A stretch of DNA of 64,000 nucleotides from Rhododendron vialii (GCF_030253575.1 NC_080562.1:32381852-32445851), one strand, 5' to 3'. Shown: positions 1 to 12,722, counted from the first letter of the stretch. Program-made: numbers and translations. The notes: generated by a model not told the origin, from the sequence alone.

Positions 1-107
1 CTGTCTATCACATTTGATAAGTGAGTCAAGGGTTGGGATAGGATTGTTAATCATGTGGTCCCTTTAACTCTTTATTTGAGTGCACAATAGTGGTTAGGAT
101 TAGTAAT

Positions 108-761
108 TGTGTGGCCCGTGGTCCCTTGATCTGGGATCCTCCTCCGATGGTTTGTGGGTTTCCTAGCCTTCTCGCTAAATCCTGCACAGTGAACGCACGA
201 TTAAGACCTAGTCGGGGTTACCCGGCAAGGCCCTCCGGCGAGAGGATGAGAATGTGCAGAGAATTAAGTAAGGGACTAGGGTTTTTAGATAGCATAGTGT
301 GTGTACCTTTTAGGGTTTTTCCTTCAGTATTTATAGAGCCTTCCTAGCTTGCTCTCCAAGCACGGGTGTGTGTTTTGCACGGGTTAGGTGATGTCGCCTT
401 GACGTCACTGAGCAGATCTGATAACCGTCTTTGTGCGTGAGCTGGCAGCCCCCATGTGCTTTCATTGTTATCCCTTGATATAAACGCTTCATCACGTGAG
501 AGAGCACGTGACTCAACGGGTGGCCGAACTCAGATCTCGCTGACCCTGGCGGACAACACGAGGGGGAAGTCCAACGAAACCGCCTCATAAAGGGTGGCCG
601 AACCTGAAGAGACTCCTCAAAGGTGGCCGAGGCTGAAAGCCTACTTCTTCAAGACGGTCGCCGAGCTTGATTAAGCCGTCGTGCCGTCATTAAGACGATA
701 GCCGAGCTTGATCTCGCCCCACTCCTCAATGGGCTCGGACCATTAGATTCGGTCTACTACA
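108..761 (-). repeat. 3' LTR of E1
   Basis: This copy matches 12105-12717 along its length and ends at the same CTACA. It is adjacent to the GTAAT duplication on its outer side. On the inner side, read on the minus strand, a purine-rich run (GATTGAGGGGCTAT) abuts the LTR and fits the polypurine tract. A TATA-like element for minus-strand transcription lies at 329-337. Confidence 0.93.
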
Positions 762-1086
762 ATAGCCCCTCAATCTTTGCTGACGCCGAGCGCGTGGTGG
801 AGATTGAAGATGAGCATGACCGGATCTAATCGTGGCCGAATGTGAATCACAGTGGTGGGTAGAAATTTGGCCGGGCCCAGATCGTCTCCCTAGCAGCCGT
901 CATGGACAAGTTCCAATAGAGGGTCACCAGGTGTCGTTCCGTGGTTCAGTACGGCTGATGGGGGGGACGGCTGGCACGCGTGAAAGCCTGTAAGGTCATC
1001 ACATCATCGCCGCGTGTCGAGTGTTGATTGGTTGTCAGTTCGGCTGTGCAGCACTGGGCGGGAGTTTTGAAACCCTAACCCTCCCC

Positions 1087-1095
1087 TATATAAAG
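1087..1095 (+). promoter_or_regulatory. TATA box, likely promoter of the E1 antisense accessory gene
   Basis: TATATAAAG stands in a GC-richer context just inside the 3' LTR. It is followed about 30-50 bases on by a CT-rich leader typical of a plant transcription start. A good splice donor (CAG|GTATGC) follows near 1230. It points toward the plus-strand accessory gene, opposite to gag-pol. The promoter role is inferred. Confidence 0.5.
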
Positions 1096-1700
1096 AAGGG
1101 TGAGAGGAGAGAGAAAACGTCACAAACGTTTCTCTCTCTAAACCTCCATTGTAGAGCTTCAACCTCCACCCGTTCATCTTCCAGTCTTGATTTTTCCTCG
1201 AACCACCATCAAATCATCTAGAAAACTTCAGGTATGCTTCGTTTCTTGTTGCTCTTTTAGTTTCTGCAGTTTTTATGCACTTTCTTCTTCATTTTTTGGG
1301 ATTTTTTAGGGCTTTTTGTTCTATATGAACAGTACGTTGCTGGGGATGAACAGTCTGTTCATCTTCATCTTCAACCTGTTCTTCCGAGCCCCAGCCAAGG
1401 TGTAAGTTGGCTTTTGTCCAACGCTGAGTCTGCTAGCTGAGCCTCAAAACCAAGACATCAGTACTTGCCGAGCTTGAGTCTATAGGGTACAATTTGGGTG
1501 GGCCAGTAGGGTAGCCGAGCATAGGAGGATCCTCGTCCTTTGCTGACGATAAGATTTCTCACCTCTTCTTTTCTTTCTTTTTTTTGTTTGTGCTAATAGG
1601 TCTGGCTCACACGGTTATTGTTATATCTTTCGACTTTGAAAGCTCAGGAGACAACTCTGGAGATTTGATAATCCAAGAGTACTTGGAAAGGCATCAAAGA

Positions 1701-2687
1701 TAGGGTTGTTACGAACCCGACCAGACCGAAAAAGATCGAAAAAACCAACCGATCGATTCGGTCTTCGGTCGGTCTAAGGGAGTTTTTTTTCGATTCGGGG
1801 TGGACCGAACCGAACCGAACCTAGGTCGGTTCGGTCTCGGTTTTCTGGAAATCTATACCGACCGAACTGAACCGAACCGAATGCGGACCGAACCGACCGA
1901 ACCGAACCGAACCGAACCGAACCCGGACCGAACCGACCGAGGACCGAACCGACCGAACCAAGCACGAATATTATATATTTATATAATATATAAATATATT
2001 ATATATATATTTGTATAAATTGTTTTAATCTTCTGGCTCTTATTGTTTTGAATGGTTAACTTTTGGCTCTTACTTTTTTTTTTTTTGGAATTTCATTGCT
2101 TGATTTATTTACGTTTTTGCAAAATTTTCCAATCGATTACTCTCTCTGTTCTAAATTACTTTAACTCCTCCAAGTTATATACACTAGTGTAGAAAATATT
2201 TCCATTCGATTGAAAAAAAAAAGAAGATGGTGGAAGAGTACTTGTAAAAGTTGTAATTGTTTGAGCATACTTGTTGTATGTTTTTTTTTTTTTCAATTGG
2301 TGTTTGAAAAAAAAAAAAAAAGGTACAAATTACGATGGCCCATATGTGAAAAAATGGCCCAAACATGGGTGATTGACTTAAGGTTGAAAATTGCCCAAAT
2401 ATGGATGAGAAACATGTGAAAATGGCCCAAATATGGGTGAAAAAATAGTCCAAAGATAGCCCGTAGTCTATTGTTAATTTTTAAAAACGGCCCAAATGGC
2501 CCAACTAAGGCCCATTTTTGGCGGACCGAACGCCCCGAAATCCCCGACCGAACCGAACTCACCCCGAACCGAACCGAACCGAAATTAATACCGGTCGGGA
2601 TCGATCTCCGGAATATATACCCCGAACCCGATCGGGGTGCGGCAAATCCACCCCGAACCGAACCGAACCGACCGAATAACACCCTTA
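1701..2687. mobile_element. Non-autonomous hAT-type element nested in E1
   Basis: Ends are TAGGGTTGTTA and, inverted, TAAGGGTGTTA. The element is flanked by a perfect 8-bp target duplication ATCAAAGA at 1693-1700 and 2688-2695, the size made by hAT transposases. The body (987 bp) has GACCGAACC-rich arms near both ends, an AT-rich centre and no transposase. The arms create open frames that look like Arg/Gly/Ser-rich proteins on both strands, but these are low-complexity artefacts. It lies in the leader/intron region of the E1 accessory gene and is therefore younger than E1. A related piece is at 56780-57080. Confidence 0.93.
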
Positions 2688-2715
2688 ATCAAAGATCTCT
2701 TCGATCGCTTCAAAT

Positions 2716-5132
2716 ATGTTGGTAGATACTGGTGACTCAAACGCCGAACGTGATTACAAGTATGGCAGGGAATAGTTCAATACTGATCCTGAAATCTCAT
2801 TCACATCGTTAACCTATTCTGAAACCGAGCCTCAGCTCGGACCGGAGGCCGAGTCTAGACTCAATTCTCAAGCCGAAGCCACCTCTTCTACGCGATCTTG
2901 TCATAGCGAATCACAATCTAAGAATCGAGAGATCGCCGACCTCTATGAGAGGGGTCAGGTTTGCCCCTACGCCCATTTCTTTAATGGGGAGCCTGGCAAG
3001 TACCAATATTTTTGCCGAGAGTACAATATCCCCGACGACGTTGTTGTTAGCCAAGTTGCTAGCAATAGGATAAGAGACAAGAGAGAGCATCGTCCCGAAC
3101 ATATCACCGTGCCTTTGATGGCTATATGTGAGGCTGGGCTGCGGTTCCCTCTTCATCCATTTTTGAGGGAACTCCTGGCTCGGTTCAGCCTCGTCCCCTA
3201 TTATTTTGCCATCAACAGCTTTAGAATAGTGATGTCTGTAATCAAACTAAAGGAGCTCCACGATCTAGAATTTACGGTTGCCAATCTCTTTCACACGTAC
3301 ATCATGTCGAGACATGGTCAGACCGAGCGTCGATATTTGTCGACGCGTAGGGATAAGGAGCCCTTGATAGATGGGTTGCCTGACACCGACAAGTGGGCTA
3401 ATTTCTATGTTGAAGTTAACGGGAATTTTAAGTTCGGCGACCAATCCCTTCGTAGGTACGCTGTGTTGAAGATAAAAGATTTTTGAGGTAGTTCGTCATT
3501 CTCTTTTACTTGGTAGAGGCCATCTTTTCTAACATCTGGTTTTACTGGAACTGATTGCCGGTTTTACTCGTAGATCACCGGTCAATCACCAAGACACAGC
3601 AATCTTTGGCGGTTGAAAAGCATGTAGACATTCTAAAGGCACAAGTTTGCCGAGACGCGTCGACCCTGTTGGGATATATTCCCTCATATAAGGGAAAGTT
3701 GAGGAAGAAAGGGAAGGAGGGAATGCCGAGCCAAAAAAGTCGAAAGTAAAAAGAAGGGCGAACACGTGGCAGGGAAGAGCCGACAGGGGGGAATCAAGAA
3801 GGGAAAAAAGCCAAGGGTGAAGTTTTTGACTTTTAGGAAGACAGCCGAATTCTGGTTCCAAGAGAGTCAGCAGGCCGAGTTTCCCGGCATAGACATCCCT
3901 CTTCAAACCCTCATACCTGATCTTACGGGAGAAATGGGATGGCGCTGCTGTTCGGCAAAAAGGGACCGATGTGACCGAGCCTGCTGAAAAGAGGCAAAAA
4001 GTTACCCACGACTTTTTCCCAACCAAGCCGCCGACTCCACTTCCAAGTGAGAAGGACAAGACTGAGACATCTTGTGCAAGTGGCTCGAAGGGGCTGCAAA
4101 AGTCCGGAGGTTCGGCTGGCCCAAACGTTCAGGAGTTTGCTCCATCCTTCGTTCTGGCCGAAGGTAGGGTCGTTACAGTGGAAGATTTTGTCAAGATGGA
4201 GCCGAGGCTGGCTGTTACAATGCTTCATGGTCTGGCTCTGCCATGTCACATGCAAAAAGTTCCAGAGGACCTGCAGCCGAGCCTGGTGCACGCCAGTGCT
4301 TATCTTGTCCAGGTTCATCCGACCCTGACTTATTTGAAACGTTCTCCTTGTGTTAGTTCCCGAATCTGTATTTGTATCTTGGCATCTGTGCTTATCTTCT
4401 TTTACTTAGCAGGCTGGGCAGGCTCTGCTCCAGGCTTCAACTAAGGCCGAGCTAGTCACCGCCGAGAGGTCTCGTTACCGTGATGATCTCAAGGTCGAAT
4501 GCGAAAAAGTGAAGTTATTAAAGACTAGTTTGAAGGCGGCGAAAGCACGGGTGGCCGAGCTGGAGAGAAAAAACGATGAGGCCGAGACGAAATCGAAGAA
4601 ATCCGAACGCAAGCTTGGGAAGGTTTTGAGGAGGGAAAAGAGGAAGATGAAAGAAGTTGACGAGAAGGCCTATCAGGCTGGATTTGACCAAGCCGGGGCC
4701 AAGTATATGTGGGATGCCCGAAAGATGGTTAATGACGAGGGTGAGGCGAGGGTGCCTGTGGCGTATCGGAGAGGTTATAGGGATGGCGTGGCGGCCGCTG
4801 CCAACGCTCTTCAGTTGGAACCTGATTCAAATTTGTACAAGTCAATTCCAGCAGCTGTTGTTCCCGGACTTGTCCTGCCATACACAGACAAGGAGTGTGC
4901 ACCGCTTCCACCCGAGGAGTTTCCCGAGAGTGAAGAAGATATTGAAGATGTTTCTGGGAATGATGCCGAGGGTGGAGATGTGGCCACCATGCAGGGTGTT
5001 GGCGAGGTCGGGAATGAGAGGGTTGACGAAGGTGCTGAGAAGGTGACTGGGGAGGCTGATCAGGAACCAGTAAGTGTTGATAAAAATGCTAAGGTTGGAG
5101 CTGACACTGCTGAGGATGCTGCTCGAGTTTGA
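2716..5132 (+). pseudogene. E1 antisense accessory gene (gypsy-type plant domain plus coiled coil)
   Basis: This plus-strand coding region runs opposite to gag-pol. Its first part (about 2890-3485) holds a globular domain with the motif AGLRFPLHPFLRELL, which I recognise as the plant 'putative gypsy type transposon' domain family (Pfam Transposase_28-like). A middle part (about 3970-4320) is low in complexity and ends in a helix with a LALPCHMQK motif. The last part (4509-5132) is a heptad-rich coiled coil with the motif AYQAGFDQAG and then a long acidic tail. The parts are separated by likely introns. The same three-part plan occurs in E2, where the gene is also antisense and between pol and the 3' LTR. 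The function is unknown. It belongs to a fossil element and is treated as such. Confidence 0.75.
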
Positions 5133-6199
5133 GAGGATTCACTTTTTCCCTTTTTGTTTGTTGATTTCTTTGTTTCGAATTCTGAATTTTTGTTGGACTG
5201 GACGGATCTGAGCTTGGATTTTGCCATGCCAGATGTAATAGTTTAAGGGGGGTCGGCACGAATGATTTACCATGCCATACCTCTCAGCTTAGGGGGTTTT
5301 GCAACGCTTGTTTTTCTTCAAATGAATGGCTTTGCTTTACATTTGCAATGTTTCAGTTTTGTCGAACTTGGTTGATTGTTCTCATGCCTTATTCAAATTT
5401 GTCATCATGCTTTTTTTGTTTGAATGGTAGCTATCCGTAGCCCCCACTTTGGTCTGGGTTCGGCTAAGAAGTTGGTCATGGGCCGAAGTGGAAGTTGCTT
5501 AATTTGCTGTCGTATGGTTGCCGAGCCTTGACCAAAGTACAGTGGATAAGTCTTGTTGATACGTTGCCGAGCTTGGCTTTTTTCGCGTCCATTTTTCAAG
5601 TTTTGTGGACTATACCAATGTTGGCAACAAAAAAGTCGCTTGGTGCCCCTTTGTATGGTTGGGGTTCGGCCAATCTCCCAACTCCAAGTTTGAGATTGAA
5701 TGTTTGTGGGTGGTTTGCTCACCAAAGCGTGAGTATAACCAGGCGCTGGCCGACCTTACTGTCTTGCCAAGCCGAACCGAAGCCTAAATTCCATCCGTAA
5801 TGTGTGTCTTAGGCTTGGTGGACCATATGTCCGGTTTTTGCTTTTTTGGGCAGTTATAGTGGCCGAAGCAGGGGCGTAAAAGCCGTTTGTGGGTGTGACC
5901 GAAGTCAACGTTTGGGGTTGGCGGAGTATTCCGAGTGTAGTTTTATAGTAAGGAAGACAAGTAAAAATTTGTAGAAGACATCGATTGCCAAACAAGATAC
6001 TTCTTTTACTTGGAAAACGTGAAATACAAGTTGAATGTAAAGATTTTGGCCGAAGCCAATCATAAAGAGATTGACATTGTAGTGGCCGAAGCCAATTTTG
6101 CCGTAAAAAAGCTTAAGAAGATAATAAAACAGGATAGATAGTGGCCGAACATGAGGCGCACTGTTGGTATTTTATTTACATGTATGCCCTCTTTAGATT
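5133..6199. other. Spacer between convergent accessory gene and pol of E1
   Basis: I see no gene here. The stretch is rich in the words GCCGAA and TTCGGC, which recur in coding and LTR parts of both Tat elements. It corresponds in position to the AAGT/ACTT array of E2 but has no comparable repeat that I can see. Confidence 0.5.
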
Positions 6200-9100
6200 C
6201 TATGCATTCCACGGGTTGGTAAGGACTTTCCTAGTCATGTCCTCGAGTACGTAAGCACCTTCGCCTGCAATTTTGACAATACGAAAGGGACCCTCCCAGT
6301 TGGGCTTGAATTTCTGCTTCTTATTGGCTTGTACCACTTTTTGCCAAACCAAGTCATCTAGCTTGAAGGTTTTGGTTCGAACGCTTCGATTGTATCCTCT
6401 TGCTACTTGCTGTTGGTATTTGGCGAGCTTAAGTCGAGTGTCGTCGCGCTTCTCGTCTGCTAAAATTAGTTCTTGTTCCACGGCTTCGTCATTAGTCTTT
6501 GGATCGAAGTTCTCCGTTCTTAGAGTGGGGAACCTGGACTCTAGTGGGATTACGGCCTCCATGCCGAACGCCATAGAGAATGGCGTTCGGCCTGTTGAGC
6601 GCCTCGAGGTAGAACGGTAAGCCCAAAGGACACGTGGCAATTCCTCAGCCCATTTTCCTCTTTTGGAGTTTAGCCGATGTTTGATTCCAGCACAGACGGT
6701 CTTGTTTGTTGCCTCAGCTTGGCCATTTCCTTGGGGGTAAGCTGGAGTAGAGTTGAAGAAGCGTATCCCAAATTCAGCGCAGAGGCTGGAGAGGTCCTTG
6801 CCCACGAATTGGCTTCCGTTGTCTAACACGATGGCGTAAGGGACGCCGAACCAGGTCGTAATGTTCCTCCAGACGAATCTTTGAACGTCGGCTTCGGTGA
6901 TTGTGACAAGAGGTTCGGCCTCAACCCATTTGGAGAAGTAGTCCGTTGCGGTGATCAAGAATTTGAAGCCACCTGGTGCTGTTGGGAGCTTGCCTACGAT
7001 GTCAAGCCCCCATTGGGCGAAAGGCCAAGGACTTGTGATGGGAAATAGATTCTGGGCTAGCTGTTTTGGGATAGGTGAAAAAAGTTGGCACGGTCGGCAC
7101 TTGCGGACAACTTCTTCTCAGTCTTTCTTCATTTTTTCCAAAAATATCCTTAACTTAGTGCTCGTTGGCAGAGCGAGCGGCCGCCAGAGTGGCAACCACA
7201 GCTACCTGAGTGAAGCTCGATGAGAATATTCGGTACCTGGGTTAGGTGGACAACGAGGAGATAAGGGCCTGAGAAAAATTTCCTGTAGAGTTGGCCACTT
7301 TCGGAGAGCCAGTAGTAAGCGGCTTTGTTCCTGATGCGGTAAGCTTCCTTCTTGTCTGCTAGTAAAGTGTCATGCTTGAGAAGCGCAATGATCTCGTCCA
7401 TCCAGCTTGGACCGAGTTCAACGTTGAGTATTTCAGGAGTTGTGTCAAAGCTTGGATGGTCAATGCTGCCGAAGCTAATTGTCCTGAATTCGGAGGCTTT
7501 AGAAGCTGAGGCAAGGCCAGCGAGTGCGTCCGCATGAGCATTGTGTTCGCGGTTGATCTGTTCAATTTTGAAATTGTGGAAGTGGGTGATGAGTTTGGCT
7601 ACGATTGCCTGGTATTTTAACATCCGTGGATCCCGAGCCTCATAGTCCCCAAGTACTTAGTTAACTATGAGTTGGAAGTCACAGTAAATGACAAGATCGA
7701 AGATTTCCATCACAACTACGGAGCGTAAGCCAGCGAGGAGGACTTCATATTCGGCTTCATTATTGGTGGCAGGGAATTCGATGCTGATAGCACTTTCATG
7801 TAGTGTTCCACAAGGGGAGACTAGGACGACCCCAGCCCCTGCTCCGTTGCTGTTAGATGCTCCGTCAACATGTAGGCGCCAGGTGTCCCCTTGGAAAAGG
7901 TGCCAAGGTTTCGGCGACACTTGATGCTCAGCGACCGTTTGTGTTGGGGTGGGTGTGTTGAGAAGTTCTGTATCTTCTGAAGTAAGCTCAGCAATGAAGT
8001 CAGCAAGAACCTGCCCTTTGATTGCCGTTCGTGGCTCAAAACGAATGTCAAAGTTTGCTAGCTCTACTGCCCACTTGAAGACCCTGCTGGATAGATTAGC
8101 CTTCTGAAAAAGGCTCTTGAGGGGGTGCTCTGTTAAGACAACGATGGGGTGTGATTGGAAGTAAGGCAGGAGTTTCCTAGCCGCTGAAACGAGAGCAAGG
8201 GCTAACTTTTCAAGGGGTAGGTAACGTGTTTGAGCTGGAAGGAGTGTCTTGCTTGTGAAGTAGATTGGCATGTCATCTGTGCCATCCCGCCGCACATGTG
8301 AACTGGTTGAGTGGGAGAAAACGGCGAGATAGAGATACAAAGTTTCGAACTCCTTGGGTTTTACTAATAGCGGGGCCGAGTTTAATTATTCTTTGAGTTC
8401 GGCCAAGGCGAAGGTACAATCTGGGGTCCACTCAAAGCTGCGTCGACTTTTTTCTTTCAAGGCATGGAAGAATGCGTGGCACTTGTCTGAGGACTTGCTG
8501 ATGAATCGGTTTAGAGCTGCGGCCATCCCAGTTAGTCTTTGTACTTCCTTGATTGTCCTTGGTGGGCGCTGGTCTTTGACGGTCTTTATCTGGTTTGGGT
8601 CGGCTTCAATACCACGTCGGGTGACCAGGTGTCCAAGGAATTTCCCAGCGTTTACGCCGAACGCGCACTTTTCAGGGTTTAGTCTTAGCTTGTGTAGTTT
8701 AAGGACTTCGAAGACTTCCGCCAAGTCTTGCAGGTGGTTGGATTTTTTTTGCTTTTGACAACAAGGTCATCAATGTAAGCTTCTATGGTGTGGCGGATTT
8801 GTTCTTGCAATATCTTGAATATTGCTCTGTTGAATGTTGCACCTAAATTCTTGAGCCCGAAGGGCATGACGCGGTAGCTAAAGATGCCATATGGTGTGAT
8901 AAAAGCAGTTTTCTCCATGTCATCGGGGTCCATGGCAATTTGGTGGTAGCCACGGTAGGCATCAAGGAAGCTTAACCGAGCATGGCCTGCCGCTGCGTCC
9001 ACAAGTTGATCAATCTTCGGGAGTGGGAACCAGTCCTTTGGACAAGCGTCGTTGAGATTGGCATAATCTACGCAAACTCGCCATTTGCCGTTTTTCTTCT

Positions 9101-10431
9101 TAACGACCACTGTGTTGGACAACCATGTTGGGTATTGTACTTCTTGGATGGCGTTGGCCTCCAGCAAACATTTGACTTCTTCAACGATGACGTCAGCATG
9201 TTCGGCTACAGAACGCCGTGTTTTCTGGATGACAAGCTTAGCATCTTTCTTAATGTTGAGAGAGTGACTGATGAAATCGGGATCGACACTCGGCATCTCG
9301 TTGGGGGTCTAAGCAAAAACTTCTATGTTTTTCTTGAGGTATTGAAACATTTCTTCGCGATCGGCCTCGCTGATGGAAGAGCTGATTAAAAAGAATCGCG
9401 AGCCATCCTCGTTGATGGGCATCAAGACGAGGTCTTCTTCCGCTTTGTCTTCAGCTTGCTGGCCAACATCATCAATCACGACAATGTTGGAATTTCGACC
9501 CATTGCACTTGCTTGGCTTTGGTGGAATTGTGGACGGTTAAGAAGTAGCACTTTTTGGAGGCTATTTGGCCACTTCGTAGATCTTTCAGTCTCCCATTGA
9601 TGCTGATGAAGCGAACGACCTAGTGGTAGGTTGAGGCGATTGCTTGCATGCCGTGTAGCCAGGTTCGGCCAAGAATTGCGTTGTATGGGCTAGGTACGTT
9701 GACGACGATGAATTCGACGCTCAATATTTTCGAGCCAACGACGACTGGCAGAAAGATTCGAAACGGGTGCTCCGTTAAATCCGATGAGGGGGTACTTCGG
9801 CGGGTTGCAAAGCTGACTCTGAGAGATCAAGCTTTTTGAACAAGTCATAGTACATGACCTCCGCCGAGCTTCCCTGATCGATTAGAACCCGCTTGACGTC
9901 ATGTACTCCAATTTGGACAGTTAGGACGAGGGCGTCGGAGTGTGGTGTTTGCACATGTTCGAGATCGCACTCAGTAAAAGTTATTGTCCATTTGGGTAAC
10001 TCTTCTGGTCGTAGACGTTTGGATCCAGGTACTACTGCGATTACCTGCTTGGAAGTGGATGCACGATTGAGGTCGACCCAAAGATTGGATTCAGATTCCT
10101 TTGTCACGGGGCCGTGAATAACGTGTATCGACGATCGCAGTTCATTTGGGTTGGGATTGCCAGCAGGTGGATGGGGGGGTGTTTTGGTTTGATCAATGTA
10201 CTGATCGAGATGGCTTTGTGCTGCCAAACGCTCCAATAGTGCTTTGTATGGTGCGCATGCGGTTGTGTAATGACCGAGCTCGTCGTGGTATGAGCACTTC
10301 TTTCGTGGGTTCTGATCTGCTTGGCCAGTGTCTGTGCCCAGCTTTCCTATTGGCCATTCGAACCACAGTTGTCTCATGATTTCCTTCAAAAAAGACCAGA
10401 TGGGTTCTTTGAAGTATGTGGTCTCGGCCAC
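6200..10431 (-). pseudogene. E1 pol remnant (protease, RT, RNase H, archaeal-type RNase H, integrase)
   Basis: Reading on the minus strand from high to low coordinates: a CCHC-like knuckle and aspartic protease core (about 9775-10430, motif VLIDQGSSAEV), reverse transcriptase (about 8390-9300, with GKWRVCVDYANLN and YIDDLVV), gypsy RNase H (about 7970-8340), archaeal-type RNase H (about 7660-7900, motif HVDGASNSNGAG), then integrase with zinc-binding region and catalytic core (about 6200-7300, motifs LDNGSQF and STPAYPQGNGQAEA). All are cut up by multiple breaks. The enzymes would copy the element RNA into DNA and insert it in the nucleus. Confidence 0.92.
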
Positions 10432-10493
10432 ATAGTCATGTACCTTCAGTTGCGCTTCTTTCCTTCCTTGATGTTGTGGACAAGTTTCTTTGG

Positions 10494-12004
10494 CTAAGGC
10501 TGCTGCGTTGTGACTGGTGCTGGCAGCTGAGGTGTGACCATTGGGAAGCTTGTAGTTGAGTTCGTTAGCCCTTGATCTGCACGGTCCGCGTAAAATTCTT
10601 CAAGAGCGCAGAACCGTTCCACAATGCGCATCAACTTGCCCATGCCATGGGGTGGGTGAATAGCAAGTTCATCCAGAATCTTTCTGTTAATGTCCAAGCC
10701 ATTTTTGAAGGTTCTTGCGGCCCAATACTCGTCGATTTCAGGAATTTCATTGAACAGTTGCCAATATCGTTCGGCGTACTGTCGGAGAGTTTCAGATGGG
10801 AGTTTTCGCATTTGGGACAATGACTCAGGCTCCTTGGTGGTCCTATTGCTTGTGATAAAGCTGGTGTTGAAAGCGCGTTCAAGGTTGGCTAGGTTCCGTA
10901 TAGATCCAACGGGCAATTTGTTGAACCACTGGAGTCCAAGGGAGCCAAGGCTGGATGGGAATGCTTTGCATTTGATTTCGTCCTTTGTAGTGCATAGCTC
11001 AATGGTTTGATGGAAGTGAATCAGGTGAGTATAAGCTTCGCAAGTGGTAGGATCGAACTTTGTAAACTTCGGTAAGTGGAAGTTGAGTTCGGCTGTCATG
11101 TTGATTATGTGGGGCATGAAGGGAGAAAAGCCGAGGTCCTTCAGCTGCCGCTCAAAGCCAGGGCGCGGTGGCTTGCTGTGCCCATCCGTCTTCATTCTCT
11201 TAGAGTCTCTGTCCGGGGACTTTTCATGGTTTCAATGCCGAAGCTTGTCTCGTAAATCTACTGTCGATCAGTGAGGTCGTCAACAGACTTTCCTCCGCCC
11301 CTACGGGATTTGGTTTTGTTGTTCGGCTCTTCAATATGCACGCCTTTTCCGTTCCGTCGAGCCTGGTTGTTATTGTCAAAATTTTCTGCCGGGATTTCCC
11401 CGAGACAGTCAGATACGTGGCGTCTGGTCTCCACGAAATCTTGGCTACGGTGGGAAATCGTTGTACGAGAGAACTCCGCGCAACCAGTCAAGTATGTGCT
11501 TGTAAACGACTCAGTGTCCCTAGTATTGGTTCAATCGTGGTAGCTCTTTGAGCGGTGTGTTCCGGATGTTGCAGGTCGCTTGTAAAGTATGATTTCCCTT
11601 GCATTACCTGGGTCTGGTGGGATGACAAAGCGGTCTTTGACAGAGCCGCGATGGCCGGTTTCATGAGGACGTTATTGTGGTGGTGGTGGGGGTGGTGTTT
11701 GCTTTCGTTGCCTCCCGCTTCTGCCTCCCGCGGATCTAGATGTAGCAAGAGTGGTGTCTCGCTGTATTCGTTGTTTCATTTGGGCAACTTCCGCCCTCAG
11801 AGCTGCCAGCTCGTTGTCCCTATCTTCGTCGCGACGTTGTAACAAGCGAATGTAAGCCGTTGTTACGTCGTCCGCCGCTGGGGAGAGGCCGGAACTAGGG
11901 GGGAGTGAAATAGACATGTGTCTCTCCGAAAATGGTGGAGGGATTGTGTTTCCATTGGTGTCTTTGGCCCCTGAGACGGTGACGTCCGTCAGATCTCCGC
12001 CCAT
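10494..12004 (-). pseudogene. E1 gag remnant
   Basis: The core (about 10500-11195) is a Retrotrans_gag domain with the pattern FPSSLGSLGLQWFNKLP and RQYAERYWQLFNEI, the capsid-like region of Ty3/gypsy elements. The upstream part (11672-12004) holds a helical segment with DEDRDNELAALRAEVAQMK followed by a Gly/Arg and Pro run, matching the usual N-terminal region of Tat gag. The gene is broken. Confidence 0.85.
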
Positions 12005-12104
12005 GGTGATTAAAGCTGTGGTGGTTGTTGAGAGGAGGAGGGTGGATTAAAGGATGTTCGAGCCGTCTGGATCAGAAGTTTAAGTTCACGTCAGGTTCAC
12101 CAAT

Positions 12105-12717
12105 TGTGTGGCCCGTGGTCCCTTGATCTGGGATCCTCCTCCGATGGTTTGTGGGTTTCCTAGCCTTTTCGCTAAATCCTGCACAGTGAACGCACGACTA
12201 AGACCTAGCCGGGGTTGCTCGGCAAGGCCCTCCGGCGAGAGGATGAGAATGTGCAGAGAATTAAGTAAGGGACTAGGGTTTTTAGATAGCGTAGTGTGTG
12301 TACCTTTTAGGGTTTTTCCTTCAGTATTTATAGAGCCTTCCTAGCTTGCTCTCCAAGCACGGGCGTGTGTTTTGCACGGGTTAGGTGACGTCGCCTTGAC
12401 GTCACTGAGCAGATCTGATAACCGTCTTTGTGCGTGAGCTGGCAGCCCCCATGTGTTTTCATCGTTATCCCTTAATATAACCGCTTCGTCACGTGAGAGA
12501 GCACGTGACTCAGCGGGTGGCCGAACTCAGATCTCGCCGACCCTGGCGGACAACACGAGGGGGAAGTCCAACGGAACCGCCTCGTAAAGGGTGGCCGAAC
12601 CTGAAGAGATTCCTCAAAGGTGGCCGAGGCTGAAAGCCTACTTCTTCAAGACGGTCGCCGAGCTTGATCTCGCCCCGCTCCCCAATGGGCTCGGACCATT
12701 AGATTCGGTCTACTACA
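12105..12717 (-). repeat. 5' LTR of E1
   Basis: This direct repeat of 108-761 is slightly shorter than its partner. Outside it lies GTAAT (12718-12722). A minus-strand TATA-like element is at 12325-12333 (TATTTATAG on plus). Inside, read on the minus strand, the LTR end is followed by ATTGGTGAACC, the position expected for the tRNA primer site; I do not assign the tRNA. Confidence 0.93.
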
Positions 12718-12722
12718 GTAAT

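Larger units (their letters stand above)
108..12717 (-). mobile_element. Tat-lineage Ty3/gypsy LTR retrotransposon E1 (broken)
   Basis: The element is bounded by two LTRs (108-761 and 12105-12717), each starting TGTGTGG and ending CTACA, and by a perfect 5-bp target duplication GTAAT at 103-107 and 12718-12722. gag and pol read on the minus strand, so the right LTR is the 5' LTR. Protein order is gag, protease, reverse transcriptase, RNase H, a second archaeal-type RNase H, integrase. The double RNase H is the hallmark of the Tat clade. Between pol and the 3' LTR lies about 5.4 kb that carries an accessory gene on the opposite (plus) strand and a nested hAT-type element. The coding frame is broken roughly eight to ten times, so this is a fossil. 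By eye the LTRs differ at about 20 sites in some 610 aligned bases, suggesting an age of one to two million years at usual plant rates (inference). Confidence 0.95.

Noticed and set aside
1774-2018. Arg/Gly/Ser/Val-rich open frames on both strands
   Set aside because: They result from the repeated GACCGAACC words in the arm of the hAT-type element, with no codon structure.
7352-11842. Several plus-strand frames of 60-135 residues across E1 pol and gag
   Set aside because: They are opposite-frame shadows of the minus-strand retrotransposon genes and match no family.
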